Source: Ailurus styani (taxonomy: Eukaryota > Chordata > Mammalia > Carnivora > Ailuridae). Taken from it: DNA of 64,000 nucleotides. Under the pieces are notes generated by a model that saw nothing but the letters and a program-made list of their open reading frames with translations, searched no databases and was not told where the DNA came from. Numbering within the stretch: position 1 is the stretch's first letter; every line of letters begins with the position of its first letter. Positions 34,542 to 45,785 of the stretch are shown here, in pieces. The position numbers were made by a program, and so were the translations under genes. The stretch lies in NCBI GenBank assembly GCA_002007465.1, contig LNAC01000110.1:186001-250000 (forward strand), given 5' to 3'.

Positions 34542-34656
34542 AGAGAAGGAGGAGGAGGAGGGGGGGAGGGAGAGGGGGAGGAGGAGGAAGAGGAGGAGGA
34601 GGAGGAGGAGGAGGGGAGGTGGAGAAGGAGAAGAAGAAGAGGAGGAAGAAGAAGAA
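34542..34656. repeat. (GGA)n/(GAA)n homopurine tract
   Basis: About 115 bp almost without pyrimidine on the plus strand (one T near 34620). It generates the poly-Glu and poly-Pro/Leu frames on the two strands, which are artefacts. Confidence 0.97.
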
Positions 34657-35529
34657 ATCACCCAGTACAGCTTGTAAGGAAATGTATCTTTTTAAAGCCA
34701 TTGAAATGTTTTCAAAGCAAGAACCGCACCCCTAAAACTCAACATTAACAGTACTTGCTATAGATTTCCTCCCTGCCTTTGGAAACTACCCAACTATTTT
34801 CATGTGGTGCTTTAGTAGTAGTTCTCCACCCCCGTGATTGATGTGGTTTGAATGCTAAAGTTATAGTTCCCTTGTCATCCGAAGTGATTTCCCAAGATGA
34901 TCTGTTTCCTTTCAAACTTCAGACATTTTAACCTACACCCTGACAACAGCCAAGGCAGTTCTTATGAAGATCAAATTAACTTATCATCAAGGATACATTA
35001 AAAAAAAAAAATCTGGATCCTAGTCAGTATTCTTAGATGTTCCTGGACGTGACTGAAGATCTAAAACATGTTCTAACTATAGTCACTATGGAAAACAAAT
35101 TCTATTTATTTCAAGTTAAAGGAGATTGATTTTAAACGTCCATTTTTTCCCAATAAAATTATTTAAGCTTCATTTTGACTACATGCATCAAACAAAGGGA
35201 GGGTTTAAGGAAATTACCCTCTGGATAACAGAAAAATGTCTCCCACTATTTTATCTTTGATGATCTGGATCCTTCAGGTAAAGAGCCCTGTTTTGGCCTG
35301 AATTGCTTACGCAAAGACTCAGTTGTGCATACTCCCTAATCAATTGGGAGGGGTGCCTTTCTAGTAGCAAAGGTGTTTCTGGTGTTCCCTTATCAATGTT
35401 TTCAATTAAAATTTAGAGATAAGGTTTCCATTCCATATGAAAAGACCAGAAAAGAGAAAAAGAATGCACAAAATTTATGCTTTGTAAAGATGAAACTGAT
35501 ATCTGTAGAACTATTAGCACTACTGGCCT
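34657..35529. other. Unique stretch
   Basis: No feature recognised. Confidence 0.45.
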
Positions 35530-36090
35530 CTGTCTCCACCCATCATCCACCTAGACCATACATGCCAAACGTACTCCTCTGTAGCACCACCTCAGCAAAT
35601 TGCTTAAATCAGATACCAGAACACAAATGCTTGAGTCCAATCTTTTCAACTATCTCCACAAATGACACTGCATTCTGTTTTTACCACAGGTTAGTACTTC
35701 TAGAATTCCTCTACTTTTCATCATTCTTAAGGCTCTACTTTGCTTGAGGCCACTATCAATTCTTGCTGGGTTGTGGGGAAGCTTCTGCCTGACTCCTCCA
35801 GCCAGACCTCTTCGTAAAGCTTTCTACGTGGTCCTCCTCACACTCTATCCTCCAACATGGCTGACATATTGGCAGGTCCCAGCATACATCACCCTCACTC
35901 TTACCTCTGGGCTCTATGCACTCTGCTTTTTTGTTTGGGCTCTTCTCCCCCAACCTCCTACTGCTTGTTTTCTGTTTCCTTCAAGGATGAACTCAGTAAT
36001 TACTGTCCCTGACTCTTTTCACCACCACAAGTCTGATGGGTGTCTGTCCTCTGTGTTCTTTCACCCAAAAGAAAATTTAAAACAAACAAA
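35530..36090 (+). mobile_element. Possible diverged L2 fragment with a 140-codon frame
   Basis: 'catgccaaacgtactcct', 'attgcttaaatcagatacca' and 'cagacctcttcgtaaagc' are reminiscent of the L2 region just upstream of its 3' UTR. The plus frame 35744-36166 (140 codons) has a hydrophobic patch near residues 25-70 but no recognised domain, and overlaps this stretch. I favour an old repeat over a gene. Confidence 0.35.
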
Positions 36091-36972
36091 ATCAAACTTA
36101 TCCTTTAACGAATGGTATGGTTTTAATGATGAAAATATATTTCCAATACACTTCAGGAATTACTGAAAAAATAATGGGCATTTCTTTCTTTGACCACATG
36201 GTTGTATTCCAGAGGCCAGGGTCACTGAGATTAAGTCAAAAGAGAGAAGTGGCTAATGCCACAGCACTTTACTAAAGGCAATGTGGTGAATGGAGTCTTG
36301 TGGCCTGCTTCCAACTAGGTCCTTCTGGAAGCCACTTGATCCATAGATCTCTTTATAAAAAGTACAGGTCTCCATAATTTGGCATCTTTTCCATCACAAT
36401 TTTGTAATTCACAAGACTATGTGGATGACCTAGCTCATTATAACTTCAGCACTTAGTTCTCTCTGTAAATACTCATCTCTACCATTGTTTTCCTCTCAAC
36501 CAGAAAGTCCCAGAACTGATCTATGTATTATAATTATGATATAGCTTCAATGTATATGACCCACTACAGAACACTATTTTTCCTTTACTGGTGTTTCTGT
36601 CATTACCTCAAATTGCAAGCATCCCAAAAATGCGTGGACTAAAGCAGAGATAAATGAGTTTAGCAAATATGAATTATTTTGCCAAAAAGGAAAGGGAATT
36701 TGCTCTTCTAAATCCTCTGAAGTGTCTAAAAGGAGTCAAAGGGAAGTCTCATGCCCCCCAGGCATTACCCAAGCTGTGCCCTCTTCTAATCTTAGTGACT
36801 GTGAAGTATCTTGTGTCCTTCCTGCCTTAGGAAAGCACATTAGCTCCTTCAAATTCATGAAAAAGACTGATAAGCTTTAAATAGTATCCTATTTCCATTT
36901 TTGTCTGGAGGAAGGGCTTAACCACAAGTAATACGTCTTTGGAGAAGCGAACTTGGAAGAAGAGAGCTTTCG
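36091..36972. other. Unique stretch
   Basis: No feature recognised. Confidence 0.45.
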
Positions 36973-37042
36973 AGACTCTTCAAACCTTAACTGTCTAAGC
37001 ATAAACAAGACTCTTCAAACCTTAATTGTCTAAGAAAAAACA
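36973..37042. repeat. 35-bp tandem duplication
   Basis: 'agactcttcaaaccttaa' plus 17 bp is repeated at 36973-37007 and 37008-37042 with three substitutions. Confidence 0.93.
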
Positions 37043-37459
37043 CACTCGATCTCAAGAGGGATAGAAGGGTTAGTATAGCAACTGTCCTGGACACTGGGTG
37101 CTCTATAATAAGGTGCAAAGTAATATTCTATATTCATCAAGTATTTAAGTCAATGAAGTTGATTTTATAATAAGATGGTACTAAACATAAGTATACTTAA
37201 TCATTAAATCATCACCATTTTTAATATTTCTTTGATTATAAATATACTTTAGAGTCTTGTAGGACCTTAGGATTCTCATTAATGGGAAATTCTTGAGGAT
37301 ATGAACTAAATATAGTTTTATTATCTAATATAATAATTAAGAGTTGATTACTTAGTAATTCTACTAAAGGTATTAATTATTATTTGCCTTTGCCATACTC
37401 CCTTCTAATAGCTGGTGGAGAGCAGTGACCCTGTTTTGTACTCATGTAACCCTTGCTCA
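37043..37459. other. A/T-rich unique stretch
   Basis: Nothing recognised. Confidence 0.45.
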
Positions 37460-39385
37460 GAACAGAGGATTAGATTCATTGAGCTTCTTGGATGGGATTA
37501 AGGCTTTCAGTACATTTGAGGAGTTTTTGATCAATATTCCTTCTGTCATTTTCTGTCTTCTCCTCTTGGTACTCCCATTTTACATATGTTGTTGCACTTA
37601 ATGGTGTCCCACATTTCTCTGAAATTCTGCTTATTTTTTCTTCCTTCCTTTTTCTCCCCATTCTTCAGGTTCCATAATGTCTAATGATTTCCATTCCACT
37701 TCACTAATTTCTTTATTCTGCCACTTCAAATCTGCTGTTGAGTCCCTTCCAGTGAAATTTTCATTTCAGTTATTTACTTTTCAGGAAAAAAACATAATTT
37801 CCATTCAGTTCTTTTTATAACTTTCAATCTCTTTATTGATATTCTCTATTTGATGAGACATTGTCAACATATCTTCCTGAATTTCCTTAAGTCTGGCTTC
37901 CTTTGGTTCCTTGAACATATTTATAATGGCTACCTTAAGGTCTTTCTCTATTAAATCTGACATCTGGTTGCTCTCACAGGCAGTATGTGCTGTCTTCTTT
38001 CTTCCCCCATGTATAGATTTTCCTTTCTTTGTGCCATGAGTTTTTGTTGGAAACGGGACATTTCCGGTATTATATTATAGCAAGCCTAGGTACTGCTCCT
38101 CCAGCCCTCCACATCAGGGTTTGCTATTGTTTTTTCAATGTTTTTTTGTTGTTTGTTTGTTTGTTTTTTTTGTTTAGTGATGGGCTCGATTAGTTGAGCG
38201 AAGTCTTTTTTCTTCCCCCCAGTGTGAAACCAGTAATGTTGCTCCTAGAGGGAGCAGCCTTGAGCACACATAGTCACTCTGCGATGACAATGATTTTGGC
38301 TGGGCTCTCTTCGACCACCTCTTTCCCTAACCACAACCAGCTGTTAAGCCCCACTAGTTGCCAGCTGACTGCTCTATTATTTTCAACAATGCTCTGGGGC
38401 ATAAATTGCTCCACAGACTGATCCATTGCATTCAGGATCCTTTATTAATTTATGAGGTCAGTGTTTCAGATTTGTCCTGACTCTAGAACATCAGTGTTTT
38501 ACTCTGGTAAAGTAGTGGCTAATGGTTTATCTTCTCTCTCTAATGAATGGGTAAGTCTCCTCTAAATTGCTTTACACCATAACCTCTATTGTTTCTGAGA
38601 ATGCCCTTAGGCTTGAATTTCCCCACACTCTGTGGCAAATGAAGTCAGTTCCTTTAGGAAGTGTTTCCATTGCTGTGTTTTATGACCTGCCTTTATCTCT
38701 GGCCAAACTTTCTGTTCCTCTCTGAAGCTCAGGGTGGGGAAAGTGACACACTCTTCCTTGAGTAATCCTCCTGCTTTAGGATCTGGTGCATTTGCCAGGG
38801 AGGTCGGGTTTGAGGACAGTAGGCTCAGGTCTCAGATGGCCACTCATCCCATGGAATGTCTGCCTTATGCGTGAGGCAAGAGTGATAGGGTTCCAGCATG
38901 CATTGGATCTGTCCTAGAGCTTCTGCACCATGAAAGGTGACTGGAGGGAAAAAAAGAGTTCCCAACTCTTGGGTATACCTGATCAGAATTTAGTATTCAC
39001 AACATGTTGTTCTGGGCAGGATGAGAAATGCTGATATCCTGCCCCTTTCTGGAAGACACCACAGCTGTGAGCTGGCAGCTGAGGGAGGAGAAAGCCCTGT
39101 GTTCTTGGCTGCACCCATCTGAAATGCTGTTTCCACCATGCTGAGCTGGGATGAGGGTGATGAGGGAGCAGACTATGATTCAAATGCTACATATTTCTGC
39201 AATTCGTACCAAGTTTTAGCAGGCTTTCAGAATATTTTTTTTTTCTGTATGCCCTTACGATCATTTCCAGAAAATTTAAAGGGTCAGGGTTTTAAACAAC
39301 AATTTTTGCAAGTTTTTCTGGGGAGTAGGACCACGGAGCTGCTCACATTGCCATGCCAGAAGAGGAACTCCCACATGCATTCATA
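37460..39385 (-). mobile_element. Old L1 (L1M class) 3' region, antisense, about 1.9 kb
   Basis: Landmarks: 'cattgagcttcttggatggg', 'ttctgctgttgagtcccttc'-like, 'catttcagttatttactttt', 'cttaaggtctttctctatta', 'tttgttggaaacgggacatt', then the long 3' UTR ('ggctgggctctcttcgacca', 'ccactagttgccagctgact', 'gtgagctggcagctgaggga'), ending about 'gccagaagaggaactccc'. A (GTTT)n run lies at 38128-38172. It is the largest single repeat block in the window. Confidence 0.8.
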
Positions 39386-39690
39386 ATAAGTAAATAAATG
39401 CATCTAGCCCAGATGACTGGACTCAGAATTGTCGTCCAATCAGACTTGTCTCACAAATTTGGAATTGGGAAGTCTAGAACTTCAGCAGTTATTAGGAAGG
39501 GCAGATACCAAAGTACTACATCAAGATTTTTTATTGAGATAAAGAGGACCCAGTCAATTCAAATGAGTTACAACAAGTCTAAATGAATGGCTACCAAGAG
39601 GAAATGAAGACAATGGGATAATTATTAGAAAGAATAGAAAAGCCAGAGAAGGTGGTGGAGGGACTTACATGGGGGGACCATGTAAATCCA
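39386..39690. other. Unassigned stretch
   Basis: Nothing recognised. Confidence 0.4.
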
Positions 39691-40292
39691 CTGAGACCAG
39701 CTCCATTTCATGTAAGGTCAGATTTTATTTTGCTTCTCATACTTGGAGCCCTGAGATTCCTGTAACCTTGTTATATTTATACAATACAACCAGCCTAGTA
39801 TAGGGATCAAGCAGAGGCTCCCCCAAAATGAACCATTTTGGCTGACGAAATGAATAACCATTTTGAGCTGAAGGCAAATGAGATCCTGCAGGCTCAAGAG
39901 AATTTTTTTTTCCTATCCCTTCATTACACAGAAAAATCTAAATTGGGGGTTCTTTCTCAGAATAATGATTCTTACGGCAGATAAATTTTATCTGAGTGAC
40001 CCATCTGTATGGCAGGGTGAACATCTAATTACCAAACACCTACGGTTTCTCTTATTGCCCTGTGAATTGCATTCCTTCCCTTCGAAGTCCCAGACTGCAA
40101 ACCCTGCCCCTTAGCTCAGGATGACACAAATATCTCATTTTGCCTGACCGCCTTTGCAACTTTTATGTCTGTGTGGATTCCCCATACATATGCTATTAAA
40201 TTCATTTTTGTTTGGCCATCTGTTTCATGTCAATTTGATTCTTTGTCCAGCTAGAAGGACCTTGAAGGGGACAGGAAGTCTTGCTCCCTGAC
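39691..40292 (+). mobile_element. Probable endogenous retrovirus LTR
   Basis: The 3' part is LTR-like: an ATTAAA polyadenylation signal near 40195, 'tctgtttcatgtcaatttga', 'agaaggaccttgaaggggac', and the end 'ttgctccctgaca' at 40292. The 5' limit is taken at 'tgagaccagc' (39692) but is unsure. No target-site duplication or viral gene is seen. Confidence 0.55.
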
Positions 40293-40504
40293 ACTAGCAG
40301 TCAAATAAGATTAAAGAAAATAAGAATTCTCTATTTAAGAATGAAGCCTCAGGTTGGTTGGTTTGTTTCTCTGCTCTCTTGCTTACTTGTCTCTGTAATA
40401 CATTATAGTAGAACAAAATCCTAAAGGTCCTAAGGGTAACATTATTAGAGAATGCTTATTTGGGAAAAGTTGCAGTTCAGATAGCCTGGAAAACTGTCTG
40501 ATTT

Positions 40505-40537
40505 TAAAAAAACAAAAAACAAACAAACAAAAAACAC
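40505..40537. repeat. (CAAA)n simple repeat
   Basis: 'aaaaaaacaaaaaacaaaca' and following units. Confidence 0.88.
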
Positions 40538-40574
40538 CTAGGAATTCTGGATAAAAATGTGACAAACATACTTG

Positions 40575-41290
40575 TTTTGTTTTGTTTTTATTGTGGGAAC
40601 ACATAAAATATACTATTTTAACCCTTTTGGACTATACAGTTCAGTGGCATTAATTATATTCACATTGCTATGAAACGACCCCCACCCAACCGTCTTCCAA
40701 AACTGAAACTTCATACCCATTAAACAACTCCTTGTTCCTTCCTTCACCCAACCCCTCACGAGCACTATTCTGCTTTCTGTTCTTATGAATTTGACTACTC
40801 TAAGTACCTCAGACAAGTGGAATCATTCAATATCTGTCCTTTTGTGACTGACTTATTTCACTTAGTGTAATGTCTTGAAGGTTTATTTATATTAGAACAT
40901 ATGTTAGAATTTTTTTTCTTTTTGTAAGGCTGAAAATATTACATATTATGTACACAACACGTTTTGTTTATCCACTCATCTCTCAGTGGACACTTCGCTT
41001 GCTTCCACCCTTTGGCTATTGTGGATAATGTTGCTATGAATATTGTTATACAAGTTCCTGCTTTCAGATATTTGAGATATATACCCACAAGTGGAATTGG
41101 TGAATCATATGGTGATTCCATCTTTAATTCTTTGAGGAACTGCCATACTGTTTCCCATCGTGTCTGCACCATTTCATAATCCCACCAGCAATGGGCGGGG
41201 TCTCCAGTCTCCCCACACCCTCACCAACACTTGTTAGTCTCTGTTTTATTTATTTTTTCTTTTTACAATGGCCGTCCTAATGGGAAAATG
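40575..41290 (-). mobile_element. Old L1 3' UTR, antisense
   Basis: Landmarks: 'tacagttcagtggcattaat', 'gactgacttatttcacttag', 'tttgtttatccactcatctc', 'ttggctattgtggataatgt', 'aggaactgccatactgtttc', 'aatcccaccagcaatggg', 'caccaacacttgttagtctc'. Confidence 0.88.
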
Positions 41291-41438
41291 TAACAAACAT
41301 ACTTTTAAGTCCATATCTAAGCACTTAGGAAGAAATACAAAGAAAGCAAAATCCAAAAAAAGAGAAAAGAAGGAAAGTGAAAGCCAACATGGTTAATCTA
41401 TGGAAGAGGCTTATGTTTTAATGGTCACAAGGGCACAT

Positions 41439-41649
41439 GGGACAATTTTTTTAAAGATTTTATTTATTTATTTGACAGAGAGAGAGAGAGAGATCACAAG
41501 TAGGCTGAGAGGCAGGCAGAGAGAGAGGAGGAAGCAGACTCCCTGATGATCAGAGAGCCCGATGTGGGCCTCTATCCCAGGACCCTGAGATCATGACCTG
41601 AGCCGAAGGCAGAGGCCTTAATCCACTGAGCCACCCAGGCACCTGACAA
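41439..41649 (-). mobile_element. SINEC 1 of 3 in tandem, antisense
   Basis: The body is 41446-41643, young type, ending 'gagccacccaggcacc'. Flanked by 'gggacaattttttt' and 'tgacaattttttttt'. Confidence 0.97.
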
Positions 41650-41850
41650 TTTTTTTTTTAAAGATTTTATTTTATTTATTTGACAGATAGAGAACACAAG
41701 TAGGCAGAGAGGCAGGCAGAGAGAGAGGAGGAAGCAGGCTCCCTGATGAGCAGGAAGCCCGATGCGGGGCTCGATCCCAGGACCCTGAGATCATGACCTG
41801 AGCTGAAGGCAGAGGCTTTAACCCACTGAGCCACCCAGGCTCCCTGACAA
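41644..41850 (-). mobile_element. SINEC 2 of 3 in tandem, antisense
   Basis: The body is 41650-41844, young type with 'gatgcggggctcgatcccag'. Bounded by 'tgacaattttt' on both sides. Confidence 0.97.
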
Positions 41851-42025
41851 TTTTTTTTTTTAAGATTTTATTTATTTGTCAGAGAGAGAGAGAGAGAGCA
41901 CAAGCAGAGGGTGCTGTAGGCAGAGGGAGCCCGATGCAGGACTGGATCCCAAGACCCTGGAATCACGACCTGGGCTGAAGGCAGACTCTTAACTGACTGG
42001 GCCACCCAGGCGTCCCGGGACAAAT
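41845..42025 (-). mobile_element. SINEC 3 of 3 in tandem, antisense
   Basis: The body is 41851-42016, an older subfamily with a single 'ttatttatttg' unit and a different middle ('gagggtgctgtaggcagagg'), ending 'gccacccaggcgtccc'. The outer flank 'gggacaaat' (42017-42025) pairs with 'gggacaat' at 41439, so this copy is probably the first insertion. Confidence 0.95.
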
Positions 42026-42719
42026 GTTGTGACTAGACAAAGTAAAGGACTGAAAGAAGTGCCTAGATAAGACTGGGGCCATCAAAGAGCTACACTCTTT
42101 GTGGACAGAAAGCTCTGGCATTGCCTGGTGGGGGAGGGGAGTGTGTGTGCTCATAAACAACCCACCAGTTTATGGAAATGAGCACAGAAATCTTGTCCAT
42201 TTTTGCCTGGGGTAGAGAGTAGAGTACAAGGGTTGAGTAGAAACATCTCAGAATTTGCAACCAGAGGTGTGCCCTCAAGCAGATTTCGAATCAATTGTAC
42301 ACTCCTGTGTGGCCTTAGAATACAGAGGGTAGCATATTAGCATGAAGTAGTCAGGTCATCCTGTCTATTCATGCCCATGGCTGAAGAAAGTCTAAATAAC
42401 TTTTGAGACTCATACTGTCAGCCCAGTCTCCAGAAGATCTCCTAAAATAAAGCCCCACTACTCCTTTCCAGCAAAGCTACAAGACATGAGAGATTATAAA
42501 CTATCACAACCATTAAGCATAAAAAACAGCACATTTATACACCAAAGTAGACCATGAAAGCATCAGTAAATAGTAACATTAAAATGTTACCCTGTTTAGA
42601 GAAATAAATATGATAAAACTAAAATAAAGGGAGGATATGATACTTCCAAAAATATGAGCCTGATTTGAACAAAAATTAAATAAAACTTCTACAAAGTGAA
42701 AAAAGCATAAATCACTGAA
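42026..42719. other. A/T-rich stretch leading into HAL1-like L1
   Basis: No boundary can be drawn. Sequence after about 42480 already looks like diverged L1. Confidence 0.35.
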
Positions 42720-43207
42720 ATGAAAAGCAAACCATCAATGGAGTTGCTCATATATAATATCAGACACAACTGTGGACAGCATCTGTGAGCCAAATTGCAG
42801 TTCTAAAGTGATTGCCTGTAACGCAGTGTATATAATAAGTGGAAAACACACAAAAAGAAATGAGATGTGATGGAAAGAATTAGAAAGGCCAATATGCCTC
42901 TTATTAGAGTTTTAAGGAGAAATATAGGTAATAAATGAATGGCAACACTGAAAGATAATGGCTGGGAATTTTCCAGAGTAAAGGGAGACACTGTGTCCTC
43001 AGATTCATGACATGTACTAAATCTCAAACAAAATATATAAGACCAGATTCACACCTAAACACTACATAATTAAACCAGAGTATTCATAGAGCTATAATAA
43101 TAACTAGATAGCTGGCAGCTATAAATGGCAGCTGGCTTAGAAAGAAAAAAATCTGAAAGCATAAGTAAGGAAAATAATAGCTTTGAAGTGCTAAGGTAAT
43201 AATCACC

Positions 43208-43466
43208 AGCCACGATTTCTTTTTTAAAGATTTATTCTATTTATTTTAGAGAGAGAAAGAGAGGGAGAGGGAGAAGAGAGAGAGAGTGTGTGTGTACAAG
43301 TAGGGGGAAGGGCAGAGGGAGAGAATTTCAAGCTGACTCCAGGCTGAGTGTGGAGCCGGATGTGGGGCTTGGTCTCACAACCCTCAGATCAGGCCCTGAG
43401 CCAAAATCAAGAGTCAGTCACTCAATGGACTGAGCCAACCAGATGCCCCTGTTAGCAATGATTTTT
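43208..43466 (-). mobile_element. SINEC, antisense, inside HAL1-like L1
   Basis: The body is 43222-43449, an older subfamily with a GA- and GT-rich body and end 'gagccaaccagatgcccc'. Imperfect duplications 'agccacgattt' / 'agcaatgattt'. Confidence 0.93.
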
Positions 43467-43987
43467 AGAGCTCATTCCAAAATACTGGTTTTCAAGAACA
43501 GGGAAAAAAATCATCACGTACTCAAAAGAACAATATTGAGGATAATTTTCACCAAAAGGCTTTCACTTAGAAATTCCAATTTTTCCAAGAGAGGAAGAAC
43601 TGAGGCAAAAGAAATAATGATGAGCAAAGGAATTGGTAAGTTTGTGGTTATATTTACAGAAGAAGTAATTGTATTAACTCTAAGAAAAAGAGCAATTGGT
43701 TCAGGGACAAAACTGATGGGAGAAAATTTTCACAGTTAAATATTCTAAGTTATTGTTCAGGAACAGTAAAGGTAACGATTAACTTCTGTGTTTCTTAATT
43801 ATCTCTAAATAAGTAAAAATTTAAGAATGACCATAAAAAAGAGAACAAGAATATTTTTGCTTCTAAACCAATAAAGGATAGTAAAAGAATGAGGAAATCT
43901 TTATCAATCCAAGCAAAATTCAAAAGGGAGAAAATAGTTAAGTATAGATAAAGGAGGAGAGGCGGAAAACAACAAGTGTGAGAGTAG

Positions 43988-44215
43988 AAATAAAAATAAA
44001 TGTGGGGCGCCTGGGTGGATCACTGGGTTAAAGCCTCTGCCTTCGGCTCAGGTCGTGATCTCAGGGTCCTGGGATCGAGCCCCGCATCCGGCTCCCTGCT
44101 TGCAAGGGAGCCTACTTCCTCCTCTCTCTGCCTGCCTCTCTGCCTACTTGTAATCTCTTTCTCTCGCTCTCTGTCAAATAAATAAATAAAATATTTTAAA
44201 AATAAAAATAAATGT
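43988..44215 (+). mobile_element. Young SINEC with perfect 16-bp duplications
   Basis: The body is 44004-44199. 'aaataaaaataaatgt' at 43988-44003 and 44200-44215. Confidence 0.97.
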
Positions 44216-44290
44216 AATTAAGCTAAATTGTACATATCCACTCAAGAACTAGACTCAAAACTTAACAGTACTTAAGGTTCAATGTTAAAA

Positions 44291-44888
44291 AAAAAAAGGC
44301 AGGTGCAAAACAAGCTAGGGTAGGTCTTTTTAAATTGATGCTAAGGCAAGAGAAAACTGTATTTGTTGCATCTTTTGACAGGTGGCGGGTACCTTTCTAA
44401 CTTTTTATTATGGCTGAAATACTTCCTGATAATAACAAAAAGTGATAAAGGAAATGGCCCAGGGTTCAGGATTAGGCAACAGTCCAAATGCATCTAGAGG
44501 AGCCCCAGTAGCCAATTAATACAGTGAGGATTTGGCCTCCAGGACTGAAAACATCACTGGAACTTGTGGATAATAATGGGCTAAGAAATGCTCTCCATCG
44601 ATAGCTAGGAATCAGTACCAAAAGAAGCACAAGGTTGTCATTGTGGCAAAGACCTAAAGTACCAAAGCCCTGAGCTTGCTTTTGTTCTCTCTAGCTACTT
44701 CAGACTTTACCTTTGTTGAACAAAGATCAAATTTCCCATCCTGTGGTTCGCTGTTCGGGTTAAGTGAGGAACCCGGGTAGCCACTGTGGAGTTCCTTAGC
44801 ACCTGAGTCAAACCTTGAGTAAAGAAAGCAGAGCCCTACTTTGGCAAGCCCTTCTAATTTTATGTCAACAAAGAAATGACAGAACATG
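44291..44888. other. Unique stretch
   Basis: No feature recognised. Confidence 0.45.
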
Positions 44889-44923
44889 TGCACACACATG
44901 TACACACACACACACACACACAC
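44889..44923. repeat. (CA)n microsatellite
   Basis: Twelve or so CA units after 'gcacacacatgta'. Confidence 0.95.
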
Positions 44924-45067
44924 TCTTATGCACGCATGCATGTGAATGCTATTTCCTGTAGATGCTGAGAGATTTCAGGGCAAAGAAGGGGCAGCCAGGA
45001 CAAAGGGGAAGGTAATAAAGATGAATAGAGTGCTGTGAAAGGGGAAAAAAAATTCAGGTTTCCACTA

Positions 45068-45225
45068 GGGAGTGAAGGCGGAGGGTGGGAGGAGAGAGAG
45101 AGAGAGAGGGAGAGGCATTGGGGGGAGAGAGAGGAAGAGAAGGAGGGAGGAAGGGAGAAAAGGAAAGACGGAGAGGAGGAAAGAGAGAAGGGAAGATGAG
45201 AGAGGAGGGGAGAAGGGAGGGTAAA
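45068..45225. repeat. (GA/GGA)n homopurine tract
   Basis: About 160 bp, over 90 percent purine on the plus strand. It accounts for Glu/Arg/Gly-rich and Ser/Leu/Pro-rich frames on the two strands. Confidence 0.95.
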
Positions 45226-45506
45226 GAAGAGTTTGAGCCAAATGTCAGCCTCTTTCAGAAGTCCATATAGGATTGCTGCCATATACCCACAAGTAAGATG
45301 AAACTTCAAAGAGCTAGACTTTGCAGAGAACTGGATAGTAACATAATCTAAACTCTGTTAAACCAGGACAAAGTCACATAAACAAACAAAACAAGCTTAG
45401 TGGTGACATTCCATCTCCATGTCTTCTCTAGAGAACGTTCCATACATTACCCCCACACTGCTTTCCCTTACATTGTGGTAATATAGTAATATTATTATTA
45501 ACTAAG

Positions 45507-45508
<2 letters not shown>

Positions 45509-45559
<51 letters not shown>
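45509..45559. repeat. (TA)n(CA)n microsatellite
   Basis: About 8 TA units then about 17 CA units. Confidence 0.97.
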
Positions 45560-45562
<3 letters not shown>

Positions 45563-45609
45563 TTGGATATGTAATAATTGGTTGTATTGACATAAACAAA
45601 TTAATAAAC

Positions 45610-45785
45610 AAACTGATCAGATTCTCACAGCAACCCTGAGTAGGAATTGTTTTGTTCCCATTTTACAGATGGGGTACCAAAGCCAGCAGAGCTTAAAAAA
45701 CTTGTCTGAGGCCACATAGCTGACAGAAGGTAAAGCAGAGTTCAGAACCTAATTAATCTGGTTTAAAGCCTATCTCTTCATCTGA
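45610..45785 (+). mobile_element. MIR SINE
   Basis: 'attctcacagcaaccctgag', 'cccattttacagatggggta', 'gaggccacatagctgacaga', 'gagttcagaacctaattaat': MIR core in order. Confidence 0.9.

Larger units (their letters stand above)
42720..44290 (+). mobile_element. HAL1-like/old L1, sense, split by two SINEs
   Basis: Landmarks of HAL1/L1M ORF1-end and following region: 'aaagataatggctgggaatt', 'ttccagagtaaagggagaca', 'tttgaagtgctaaggtaata', 'aatattgaggataattttca', 'aggcaaaagaaataatgatg', 'attggtaagtttgtggttat', 'aaaggaggagaggcggaaaa'. A/C-rich and diverged. The 98-codon frame 43443-43739 is a chance frame in it. Confidence 0.6.

Noticed and set aside
34471..34748. Poly-Glu and poly-Pro/Leu frames on opposite strands
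   Set aside because: Both come from the GGA/GAA microsatellite.
41446..42016. Possible CRISPR-like or satellite array
   Set aside because: The three units are SINEs with poly(A) tails and differ in subfamily; the host is a mammal.
44926..45309. 127-codon Ser/Leu/Pro-rich minus-strand frame
   Set aside because: It is the reverse of a GA-rich simple repeat.
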